In this document: in pieces, positions 1 to 7,764 of the stretch | How the letters are laid out: each line of letters starts with the position of its first letter | Numbering within the stretch: position 1 is the first letter of the stretch | NCBI GenBank assembly: GCA_024231375.1 | Contig: JAAEQP010000155.1 | Location: 1-25,671 of the forward strand | DNA length: 25,671 nucleotides | Direction of reading: 5' to 3' | Source: a bacterium | GTDB lineage: Bacteria; Hydrogenedentota; Hydrogenedentia; Hydrogenedentiales; SLHB01 | Program-made: the position numbers and the translations under genes | The notes under the pieces: generated by a model | The model's input: only the letters and a program-made list of their open reading frames with translations | Told to the model about the DNA's origin: nothing | Databases searched by the model: none

Positions 1-2
1 GC

Positions 3-1736
3 TCCGAAGTGACGCTTGAGAACGGTATCGTTTCAGTCACCATCAACAAAGCAACGGCACGAATTGATTCACTGGAACATCGTGGGGATGAGCTGTTGGG
101 CAATGGCGGTACCGGCTATCTTCAAGTCTATGTGGACCACGCTTTTTCCTCCCCGTCAACGGCGGCCTACAGTGCCGTTGTGAGTACGAATAGTATGGCG
201 GACATTGCCCATTCGTGGATTATCGGCGGTCTGGAATTCGAATTTCATTATGTGTTGCGCGAGGGCGACAGTGGCGTCTATTCGTATCTGATTGTCGAAT
301 ACGACCCTGCCCGGGCTGCGACAACTCAACTAGAACAACTCAGCTTTGTGTTTCGCACTGACAAGGCGATTTTTCGCCGCATGTACGTCGGTGATGACCG
401 CATTGTTGAAATGCCTGCACCGGAAGACCTGGTTGCCGGCACCACGCTGAGTCCGCGGGAAGCAACTCTCCTTGCCGATGGAAGCATCGACCACAAGTAT
501 CATTACTCAAACTATGTGAAGGATATGGATGTATACGGTTGGGCCGGCAACGGCAAGGGTCATTGGATGGTATTGGCCAGCAATGAGTACATGAATGGCG
601 GGCCCACCAATCAGGAGCTTACGGCTCATCAGACGACCAAGACGCCGGTGACGCTTAGAATGATTCACGGCGCACACTATGGTTCCGGCGTAACGGACCT
701 CAATGCGAGCGATGGCATCTGGAAGAAGGTCTTTGGTCCCTGGCTCATCTATCTGAACGAGGGCGACAACGACGATGCTCTATGGGCCGATGCCAAGAAC
801 AGAGCGCGACGGGAAATCGCGGCGTGGCCCTACGGTTGGATGAGTCATCCGGACTACCCGCTGGCCGCGGAACGTGGAACCGTGAGCGGTACGCTTCATA
901 TCGCCGACGGGAGCAGTCCCGATGGCGCGTTGGTGCTTCTTGCCCAGCCTACCGATGGTACGGACGATACGAACTGGCAACGGCAGGGAAAGGACTACAT
1001 TTTCTGGACCCAGGCGGCAGCGGACGGGAGTTTCGCTATTGAGGATGTACGGCCCGGCAGCTATACCCTGTACGCAAACGTCTCCGGTGTGTTGGATGAA
1101 TACACGTTCAACGGCGTTGAGGTCGCGACGGGCTCGAATGCGCTTGGGACGTTGAAGTGGGTTCCGCGCAGACACGGGCGGCTTGTCTGGCAGATCGGCG
1201 TGGCGGACCGCACGGCAGCGGAGTATCTCCATGGGGACGATTTTCGCCGCTGGGGTTTGTGGGAGGACTATCCGAGAGATTTCCCAAACGGCATTGCGTA
1301 CACGATTGGAACGAGCAGCTATGCCACGGATTGGAATTTCTGTCAGTGGAGTATGCCCGACGGCAACGGGGGGTATGCTGTTTCGCCGTGGGCGATCAAT
1401 TTCGATATGGACGAGGTCGTTGGCGAACGGGCCGTACTGACGTTTGCGATCGCGGCGTCTCGTAGTGCGCGATTGAAGGTTCTCGTCAATGGCGTCGAGG
1501 TGTATTGCGGCGATATCGAGACAAGTGACGGAGCGGGACATCGCGCGGGGATACAGGGCTTCTATCAGGAAATCGTGGTCCCCTTTGATTCCTCTCTTCT
1601 AAGTACGACCAGCATCAATACGGTCGTTGTTGAGCAGGCAAGACCAGGGCTGTTCAACAATATCATGTATGATTGCATTCGCCTTGAGGTTGGCTCTGAG
1701 GGCGATCTGAATAGGGACGGCAACGCAAGGCGATAG
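3..1736 (+). CDS. Rhamnogalacturonan lyase-like protein (PL4), 5' truncated by window edge
   Basis: PL4 lyases cleave the rhamnogalacturonan-I backbone of pectin by beta-elimination outside the cell. The frame is open to the first bases (Ser-Glu precede the GTG at 9), so the true start and any signal peptide lie outside the window. Counting from GTG 9, residues 1-280 look like the family's beta-sandwich domain and end in the typical segment ARREIAAWPYGWMSHPDYP. Residues about 288-375 look like the fn3-like domain II (GTVSGTLHI ... DGSFAIEDVRPGSYTLYA). Residues about 385-565 look like the carbohydrate-binding domain III (LVWQIGVADRTAAEYLHGDD). K163 and H223 (HGAHYG) are candidates for the family's catalytic Lys/His pair; I placed them by eye. 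The C-terminus stops abruptly after GDLNRDG, which resembles the beginning of a dockerin calcium loop. The next gene starts 121 bases downstream on the same strand. Family call is fairly sure; exact substrate is not. Confidence 0.82.
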   Translation, partial: SEVTLENGIVSVTINKATARIDSLEHRGDELLGNGGTGYLQVYVDHAFSSPSTAAYSAVVSTNSMADIAHSWIIGGLEFEFHYVLREGDSGVYSYLIVEYDPARAATTQLEQLSFVFRTDKAIFRRMYVGDDRIVEMPAPEDLVAGTTLSPREATLLADGSIDHKYHYSNYVKDMDVYGWAGNGKGHWMVLASNEYMNGGPTNQELTAHQTTKTPVTLRMIHGAHYGSGVTDLNASDGIWKKVFGPWLIYLNEGDNDDALWADAKNRARREIAAWPYGWMSHPDYPLAAERGTVSGTLHIADGSSPDGALVLLAQPTDGTDDTNWQRQGKDYIFWTQAAADGSFAIEDVRPGSYTLYANVSGVLDEYTFNGVEVATGSNALGTLKWVPRRHGRLVWQIGVADRTAAEYLHGDDFRRWGLWEDYPRDFPNGIAYTIGTSSYATDWNFCQWSMPDGNGGYAVSPWAINFDMDEVVGERAVLTFAIAASRSARLKVLVNGVEVYCGDIETSDGAGHRAGIQGFYQEIVVPFDSSLLSTTSINTVVVEQARPGLFNNIMYDCIRLEVGSEGDLNRDGNARR

Positions 1737-1841
1737 CAGTTCGTAGCAGAGAAGGACGGGGACGTAGGGGCATGTTGGGCTTCGTCGCTCAAGATTCGTC
1801 AGAGGCAATGCTCCGATGGATCGATGCGGCGCAACCGGTTT

Positions 1842-1847
1842 GAGGAG
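1842..1847 (+). promoter_or_regulatory. Ribosome binding site GAGGAG deciding the DUF5703 gene start
   Basis: GAGGAG lies 10 bases before the ATG at 1858. The upstream ATG at 1816 has no comparable site, and starting there would put 14 extra residues in front of a clean signal peptide. Confidence 0.6.
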
Positions 1848-1857
1848 TTCAACGGCA

Positions 1858-4164
1858 ATGAAGTGGTCGAGAATCCTGCTACTCGTTGTGTTCGTCCTTG
1901 GTCTGGCGTCGGCCGAAAGTGCCGGAGGCGATCCGATGGACCGCTACAACGTTGTCTGGGAAAGTCCATCCAAGGACGCGACGGGCCAGATGCCCTTGGG
2001 CAATGGCGATATTGCGGCGGGCGTCTACGCCGTTGAGGACGGCGATCTGTACCTGCTGCTGGCGAAGAACGATGCCCTCACCTACAACGGCGATATCTTC
2101 AAGACCGGCCGCGTCCGCGTCTCGATCACACCCAACCCGTTCGCCAAGGGGAAGCCGTTCAAGCAAACGCTGGATCTGGCGACGGGAGCGATTCGCATTG
2201 AGGCGGACGGCGTGCGTCTCCGTGTCTGGGCGGATGCCAACCGGCCGGTGTATCACGTGCAGATTGATTCGCCTCGTGGTATCGAAGTCACGGCGGAACC
2301 TGAGTTCTGGCGGCGTTTCGACGACTGCCGGTCCAACGTTTCGAGAGCGCCCATTGACCCGCCCACGCAGGATGTTCGTGTAGAACGGGACGGCCGGATT
2401 CTCTGGTATTTCCCGGTAGGCGACCGGAGCGTGTATCCCACCGAGATGAAGTACTACAACGTTGAGGAAATGCTGTCGAAGCATCCCGACCCGTATCGAT
2501 CAAATACCTTCGGAAATCTGCTTGAGAGTCCCGATCTGACCCTGGAGAAGGGGTCGCTGTCCGGGAAGGGACGGAAGTTCGACATCCGCATCCATGCCTT
2601 GACCAAGCAGACTCCTGAAATCTCTACCTGGCTCGAAACCATCGAAGCCCAGGCGGCCGAGCCGACCGATGTGAGCAAGGATTGGAAAAAACACTGTCGT
2701 TGGTGGTCCTCGTTCTGGGACCGAAGTTGGATCATCGTTTCGGACAACACGCTGCCCGCGCGGAAGCGGGAGAAGCTCCGTGGCGAAGCGCCCTCGGGCA
2801 GGCGTAGGGACAAAGACGATGGCGCGCTGGTAGCGCAGAGCTACAACGTGTTCCGGTTTCTCATGGCCTGCCAAAGCCGGGGGCGCATTCAGGCCAAGTT
2901 CAACGGTGGCCTGTTCACGCAGCCATTGCGTTACGACAAGGAGAGAGAAGAAGCCGCTCAGCAAGAGGGCGGTTGGTGGTTGAGCCATGAGGACGACCGC
3001 GACTGGGGACGGCGGTTCACGTACCAGAACCAACGGTTGCTCTACTGGCCCCTGTTGATGAGTGGCGACTTCGACCTGATGCAGCCGTTCTTCGACTACT
3101 ACTGGAACCTGCTTCCGGTCCGCAAGGCCATCACCAAAGCATGGTTCGAACACGACGGCGCCTACTACCGCGAGAACATCGAGCCCACGGGCGGCGAACG
3201 GGATTGTGGAAAGGCGGGCAAGCCCCCGAAGACGAGACCCGGCGAGAACAAGGGAGACGGGTATTACCACAGCTACTACTTCACCTGCGGCCTGGAGACC
3301 GTGGCCATGATGATCGATTATGTGAACTACTCGGGAGACGAGGCGTTCCGCGACACGGTACTGGTGCCTTTTGCACGCGAGGTCCTGCTGTTCTTCGACA
3401 AGCACTACGCCCGCGACGCCTCCGGCGAGCTTCGTCTGGACCCCGCCATGGTGCTGGAAACCTTTTGGATCGCCGTCAACCCCGCGCCGGATGTGGCCGG
3501 ACTCCAATTCTGCCTTGATGAACTACTCGTCATGAAAGCCGGAAACGAAAAAGACCAAGCCGATTGGAAACGGCTCCGGGGCGAACTCCCGCCTATCCCT
3601 TTGCGCGAGGTAGACGGGCGCAAAGCTATTGCTCCGGCGGAGGAATACTCGAAGAAGAGCAACGCCGAAAACGGATCCTTGTACCCGGTGTTCCCGTTCC
3701 GCTGTTTCGGACTGGGCCTGGGCACCAAGGACATCGTCGAATGGACCATGAAGTACCGCGTGAACAAGAATGCCTTCGATTATCGATGCTGGACGCAGGA
3801 CCAGATCCACTGGGCGTATGCGGGAAACGCCGCCGAAGCGAAAGACGGCCTCGTTCACCGTTTCCGGAACGCCTCACGGCAATGCCGTTTCCCCCTGTAC
3901 GGAAGCGCGGGGCCGGACTCGTGCCCGGACTTCGACCATTTCGGATCAGGGTGCACGGCGCTTCAGCGGATGCTGGTGCAGGAAGCGGGCGACACGATCA
4001 TGCTCTTGCCGGCGTGGCCCGCGGACTGGGACGCGGACTTCAAACTGCACCTGGCGAAAGAGACGGTCATCAGCGGCAAGGTTGTCAATGGGAAACTGAA
4101 AGACTGGTCCATCGAACCGGCTGCGCGCAGGAAAGATGTGGTGATGTGCCAGCCGCAGGAGTAG
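1858..4164 (+). CDS. Secreted DUF5703 six-hairpin glycosidase-like protein
   Basis: A 768-residue protein. The ATG at 1858 is preferred over 1816 because it has a GAGGAG site and begins directly with a Sec signal peptide (MKWSRILLLVVFVLGLASA). The mature N-terminus (DRYNVVWESPSKDATGQMPLGNGDIAAGVY, then KNDALTYNGDIFKTGRVRV) matches the DUF5703 N-terminal domain pattern. The middle, about residues 290-680, has the aromatic-rich helical style of an (alpha/alpha)6 toroid, as in GH95/GH65-like enzymes. The last 70 residues form a short beta region. Proteins with this domain are common in Planctomycetes and Bacteroidetes polysaccharide loci and are presumed glycoside hydrolases; substrate and catalytic residues are not established to my knowledge. 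Its place beside a pectin-lyase-like gene suggests action on a plant or algal polysaccharide. It converges with the sulfatase, with 88 bases between the stop codons. Confidence 0.8.
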   Translation: MKWSRILLLVVFVLGLASAESAGGDPMDRYNVVWESPSKDATGQMPLGNGDIAAGVYAVEDGDLYLLLAKNDALTYNGDIFKTGRVRVSITPNPFAKGKPFKQTLDLATGAIRIEADGVRLRVWADANRPVYHVQIDSPRGIEVTAEPEFWRRFDDCRSNVSRAPIDPPTQDVRVERDGRILWYFPVGDRSVYPTEMKYYNVEEMLSKHPDPYRSNTFGNLLESPDLTLEKGSLSGKGRKFDIRIHALTKQTPEISTWLETIEAQAAEPTDVSKDWKKHCRWWSSFWDRSWIIVSDNTLPARKREKLRGEAPSGRRRDKDDGALVAQSYNVFRFLMACQSRGRIQAKFNGGLFTQPLRYDKEREEAAQQEGGWWLSHEDDRDWGRRFTYQNQRLLYWPLLMSGDFDLMQPFFDYYWNLLPVRKAITKAWFEHDGAYYRENIEPTGGERDCGKAGKPPKTRPGENKGDGYYHSYYFTCGLETVAMMIDYVNYSGDEAFRDTVLVPFAREVLLFFDKHYARDASGELRLDPAMVLETFWIAVNPAPDVAGLQFCLDELLVMKAGNEKDQADWKRLRGELPPIPLREVDGRKAIAPAEEYSKKSNAENGSLYPVFPFRCFGLGLGTKDIVEWTMKYRVNKNAFDYRCWTQDQIHWAYAGNAAEAKDGLVHRFRNASRQCRFPLYGSAGPDSCPDFDHFGSGCTALQRMLVQEAGDTIMLLPAWPADWDADFKLHLAKETVISGKVVNGKLKDWSIEPAARRKDVVMCQPQE

Positions 4165-4252
4165 CGCGCACGCTGTTGATGTGCCCCGTGCTGTTCGCGC
4201 TCGGAATCGCCTTCACGGCGGGGAATCTGCCTTTGAAGCGACGCTCCTGTCC

Positions 4253-5879
4253 CTAGGACTTGGCTTGTTTTCGTCTGACGATTTCATTCTTGCCCGTTGC
4301 CGGCACCGTTGACGTGAAATCGTCAAAATACTCTCGGAGCTGCTTCTGAACATTGGCGAATTCCGGCTTGTCGATCAGATTGTTCGTCTCGTCCGGATCC
4401 TTCTTGAGGTCGAAGAGCATGTCGCCGAAGGATCTGAAATCCCTTCCTGCCGCATACTCGGTTGGATCGAGCCAAATCCCGAGCTTGTAGTTGTCTGTGA
4501 CCACGCTGGCTTGCGACCAGTTTTCAGAGACGACGTACTTGCGCTTCGTTGCTTCACCTGACGCTAGGGTCGTGGCGAACGATGTCGCGTCAATACCGTG
4601 TTTCGTGGCTGGGAGTTCTACACCAGCCAACTCGAGAAGGGTTGGGTAGAGATCGAACATTTCGACAAGATCGTTGCAGGTCTGCTGTTCTTTCACGACG
4701 CCCGGCTGGGAGACGATCAGCGGTACCCGAAGGGTCTCTTCATAGACGTTGTGTCCCGCGGCGCACTTCTCGACCATGCTGTGTCTGCCGACAAAATCTC
4801 CGTGGTCGGATGTGTACACGACGATGGTGTCTTCGAGTAACCCCTCTTCTTCGAGTGCCTTCATGATCGTGCCGACGTGATGGTCGATCTCTGTTACGAG
4901 TGCGTAGTAGGCTGCGATGTAGAAGCGGAAGAGCTGCTCGTCCTTGATCGCTTTGTCGAGGCGCCAGACTCTGTTCTTGCCCTGATGCAGCGTCTGCAGA
5001 GTGGGCGGCAGTTCCTCGACGGGTTGATTCAGGGTTGGGGGTTTGTTAATCGCCTCGCCTCTTGCAGTGCCCTCCCCCCATTCCGAATAGTCGTACATGT
5101 CCAAGTACCGCTTCAGTGCGTTGTAGGGCTGATGGGGGCGGTAGAACGAAGACCAGCAGAAGAACGGTTGGTCGCGATTCTTCTGCTCGCGGATGAGCCT
5201 TACGGTTTCCTGGGCGGTGAAGGCTTCCATGGTCTTGTCTTCGGGCAAGGCACTCACGGTGGTGGCGAGATCGGCGGTCGGATATTTCCCGCCAAACTCC
5301 GCGCTCCAGTCGCGTTGGAAGGCGTCAAGATACCCTTGCTCCTCAATCCAATCCCTGTAGCTGTTGCCGGGCGATTCATCTCGGAGATGGCTTCGGTGAT
5401 AGTCCCAGCCGAGATCGCCCGCGCCCTTCAGGTGGCGCTTGCCAAAGGCCGCCGTGTAGTAGCCGTCGGCTCTTCAGAGCCGATTGCAGCGAGACGACTT
5501 CGTCAGCGACGCTTGTGTTGTCGGGATTGTGCAAGATACCCAGGTGCCGTGGGTAGAGCCCCGTCATCAGGGACATTCGCGAGGGCACGCAAACAGCGTC
5601 CTGGCAGTAGGCCCGGTTGAAGACGGTTCCGCTCTTCGCGAGCTTGTCGAGATTCGGTGTGATTGCGTCGGGATGGTTCTGAAAACCCAGGCATGCTGCT
5701 TGATGCTGATCCGAAAAGAGCAGCAGGATATTCGGCCTTCGGGCTGGGGCTTGCGCATTGGCGTGCGACCCTTGGGATGCGGAAGCTACTGTTGCGGCGC
5801 CGGTGGCGATGGTTCTAACGAACGACCGCCTGGTTAGCCCATTCGTTCCCGCTGGCTTTGATGAATGTCCGGTTGCCAT
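4253..5879 (-). pseudogene. Tat-exported family S1 sulfatase, split by a frameshift near 5471
   Basis: Formylglycine-dependent sulfatases remove sulfate esters from sugars outside the cytoplasm. The first piece starts at ATG 5879 with an AGGAAG site upstream. It carries a Tat signal (TRRSFVRTIATGAA, residues 16-29), metal ligands in FSDQHQ (D57, Q58) and the active-site sequence CVPSR (C97 to become formylglycine). After SLQSALK (residue 136) the frame runs out at a stop near 5376. Dropping one base at 5471 restores a convincing sulfatase frame (ADGYYTAAFGKRHLKGAGDLGWDYH) that joins the second piece, conventionally read from 5257 to 4253. That piece contains FFCWSSFYRPHQPY, the metal motif VVYTSDHGDFVGRHS and the lysine in MVEKCA. 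The repaired protein would be about 541 residues, normal for S1. All catalytic motifs survive, so the lesion is recent, a sequencing error, or recoded. Desulfation of a polysaccharide or oligosaccharide is the likely role. Confidence 0.85.
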
Positions 5880-5943
5880 GAGGGGTCACTTCCTTTGGAG
5901 AGTTCGGGGGCAGAGGCGGTTCGAGGCTCATACTGCCGAATTA

Positions 5944-5972
5944 TTGCGTTCAGCGCGTCCCTGCACTATCCT
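5944..5972 (+). promoter_or_regulatory. Possible sigma-70-type promoter for the SDR-aldolase-kinase operon
   Basis: TTGCGT (5944-5949) and TATCCT (5967-5972) are separated by 17 bases, in the only intergenic space upstream of the SDR gene. The predicted +1, about 5979, falls just before the palindrome at 5983. The match to consensus is partial. Confidence 0.3.
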
Positions 5973-5982
5973 GCCAAGCGAC

Positions 5983-5997
5983 GTACGCAGTGCGTAC
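5983..5997. promoter_or_regulatory. Perfect 7-1-7 palindrome, candidate operator
   Basis: GTACGCA-G-TGCGTAC is a perfect inverted repeat in the divergent sulfatase/SDR intergenic region. Its two ends lie at equal distance from the two start codons (ATG 5879 on the - strand, ATG 6101 on the + strand). It begins just after the predicted -10 box of the SDR promoter, where a dimeric repressor would block transcription. The binding protein is unknown; no regulator gene of the LacI, GntR or ROK type is in the window. Confidence 0.5.
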
Positions 5998-6087
5998 TCC
6001 TGGGTGAGTAAGGATAGCGCAATGAAGGACCGGGCACAATAATCCCGTGAGTCGGAACACAAACCGGATGCGGCTCAGTTCAACAAG

Positions 6088-6093
6088 AAGGAG
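6088..6093 (+). promoter_or_regulatory. Ribosome binding site AAGGAG deciding the SDR start
   Basis: AAGGAG ends 7 bases before ATG 6101. This supports that ATG over the in-frame GTG at 6047, which would add 18 residues unrelated to the SDR fold. Confidence 0.65.
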
Positions 6094-6100
6094 TAGAGGG

Positions 6101-7042
6101 ATGGCGGACTTCTCACTGTTTGACCTAACCGGAAAGAAAGCGCTGGTGACCGGCGGCGCCGTTGGAATCGGACGTGGGTATGCGACCGCGTTGGCCATGG
6201 CGGGGGCCGATGTCGCCATCGTCGATATCGACCTGCCGACCGCGGAGAAAACCTGCGCGGCTATCAAAGCAATGGGCCGCGATTCCATGGCGATTCGTTG
6301 CGATGTGACGGACAAGGAACAGGTCCAGGCCATGGTTGCGCAGGTCGTCGAACAGTTTGGACGCCTGGACATTGGCGTGAACAATGCGGGCATCGCCATT
6401 CTGGGCGGGGATGAGGACTTGGACCAGGCGGACTGGGACAAGGTCATTGCGGTCAATCTGACGGGTGCGTACCTCTGTGCGCAGGCCCAAGCGCAGCAGA
6501 TGATTCGCCAGACGCCCACGGAAGGCAAGATCATCAACACCGCTTCCATGTCGGCTCGGATCGCGAACTGTAACGCGTCGTACGATGCATCGAAGGCGGG
6601 TATCGTACACATGACGCGGACCCTGGCCGCGGAATGGGGACGGTTCAACATCAATGTGAATTGCATCAGCCCGAGTTATCTTCTAACCCCCATGCACGCC
6701 TCGACGCCAACCGTTGCACGAGACCGTATTCGTGAGTTGACTCCCCTTGGCCATGTCCAGCGTCCGGAAGACCTCTATGGCGCGGTGATCTTTCTGGCGT
6801 CGGCCGCCTCCAACTATGTCACCGGCCACGACCTGCTGGTTGACGGAGGGCACACGTTGAACGCATGGCTTACGCCTCTGACCCGGGAGGTTCCGCCGCG
6901 CGTGAGCCCCGAGGAGGAAGTGGTGCAGATGAAGTATGATTTGGACGCCATGGGCGTACCTTATGATGCCGATGGCATCAATCCCGATCTGCATCCGGAG
7001 ATTGCGGACGCCTTCAAAGGGGCTTTCGGACTAACCGACTGA
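6101..7042 (+). CDS. Short-chain dehydrogenase/reductase, probably polyol or sugar dehydrogenase
   Basis: A 313-residue classical SDR that would use NAD(H) or NADP(H) to interconvert an alcohol and a ketone or aldehyde in the cytoplasm. The nucleotide-binding motif TGGAVGIG is at 17-24. An acidic residue after the second strand (VAIVDID, D42) favours NAD over NADP. NNAG is at 94-97, and the catalytic S149, Y161 and K165 lie in TASMSARIANCNASYDASK. The body resembles the sorbitol/arabinitol/threitol dehydrogenase group. After the usual C-terminal VDGGHTLNAWL there is an extra tail of about 55 residues, longer than typical 250-260-residue SDRs. It is the first gene of a + strand operon, 23 bases before the DeoC-like aldolase. 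A role making a ketose for the downstream kinase and aldolase is inference from context; the exact substrate cannot be read from sequence. Confidence 0.85.
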   Translation: MADFSLFDLTGKKALVTGGAVGIGRGYATALAMAGADVAIVDIDLPTAEKTCAAIKAMGRDSMAIRCDVTDKEQVQAMVAQVVEQFGRLDIGVNNAGIAILGGDEDLDQADWDKVIAVNLTGAYLCAQAQAQQMIRQTPTEGKIINTASMSARIANCNASYDASKAGIVHMTRTLAAEWGRFNINVNCISPSYLLTPMHASTPTVARDRIRELTPLGHVQRPEDLYGAVIFLASAASNYVTGHDLLVDGGHTLNAWLTPLTREVPPRVSPEEEVVQMKYDLDAMGVPYDADGINPDLHPEIADAFKGAFGLTD

Positions 7043-7065
7043 ATGGAACGAGACTGGAGACGACC

Positions 7066-7764
7066 ATGGAACTCTCTGTTCACGATCTGGCCCGCATGAT
7101 GGATCTCAGTGCGGTGCGTACGGATGTCGACTACACGGAGATTGAACGGTTGGCGGCTGAGGCGAAACGTTTCGGGGTCATCTGCGCGTTCGTGATGCCC
7201 TGTTACGCGTTGGACATGAAACGCCTGTTGGAAGACGCGCCCGAGGTCGGCGTGGGTAGCGTTGCGGGATTCCCGTCGGGCGCAACCGCGACGGCGTCCA
7301 AGGCCGCGGAAGCGCACGACCTGGTGCTGCAGGGTGTGGACGAGGTCGACATGGTCATCAATGTGGGATGGCTGAAGTCGGGCCGGGACGACGCGGTGCG
7401 AGACGATATCCGGGCAGTGGTTGAGGCTGCCCAGGGCACTCCGGTGAAGTCTATCCTTGAATGCCACTACCTCTCGGAAGACGAGATGCGGCGCGGGGCC
7501 GAACTGGCCGTGGAGGCTGGCGTGTCCTTCGTCAAAACGGGCACGGGCTGGGCGCCCACGGGAGCAACGCTGGCGAATGTCCAGCTTCTCAAGTCCGTCG
7601 TGGGAGACAGGGCCGGCGTGAAAGCGGCGGGCGGCGTGCGTGACCTGGAGACCGTCGTGGAAATGATGCGGCGCGGCGTGACTCGATTCGGCATCAGCGC
7701 CGAGTCGGGCGCGAAGATCCTCGGAGAGTGTGCCGCGCGGCCCGGAGGAGTCGTAACCCTATGA
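7066..7764 (+). CDS. deoC: Deoxyribose-phosphate aldolase (DeoC) family class I aldolase
   Basis: A 232-residue TIM-barrel aldolase. DeoC reversibly cleaves 2-deoxyribose-5-phosphate to acetaldehyde and glyceraldehyde-3-phosphate through a lysine Schiff base. The catalytic set is present: D95 in EVDMVIN, Schiff-base K157 in FVKTGTGW and K186 in GVKAAGG. Other regions deviate from textbook DeoC: the N-terminal DHTLLK-like motif is replaced by MMDLSAVRTD, the usual ETCLLTDEE-like helix start reads ECHYLSEDE, and the phosphate-binding end reads FGISAESGAKIL instead of the usual IGTSSG type. ATG 7066 has GGAGA 5 bases before it. The stop codon overlaps the start of the kinase (ATGA), indicating translational coupling. 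No nucleoside phosphorylase or phosphopentomutase gene is nearby, so nucleoside salvage is not supported. A related sugar phosphate is a likelier substrate. Confidence 0.85.
   Translation: MELSVHDLARMMDLSAVRTDVDYTEIERLAAEAKRFGVICAFVMPCYALDMKRLLEDAPEVGVGSVAGFPSGATATASKAAEAHDLVLQGVDEVDMVINVGWLKSGRDDAVRDDIRAVVEAAQGTPVKSILECHYLSEDEMRRGAELAVEAGVSFVKTGTGWAPTGATLANVQLLKSVVGDRAGVKAAGGVRDLETVVEMMRRGVTRFGISAESGAKILGECAARPGGVVTL
7744..7750 (+). promoter_or_regulatory. Ribosome binding site GGAGGAG inside deoC for the kinase
   Basis: GGAGGAG lies 10 bases before ATG 7761, within the last codons of deoC. It supports ATG 7761 over the in-frame upstream start at 7728, since DLGTGG should sit at the very N-terminus of an FGGY kinase. 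Confidence 0.65.

Noticed and set aside
4877..5620. 247-codon + strand open frame
   Set aside because: Antisense to the sulfatase across its frameshift; no domain features.
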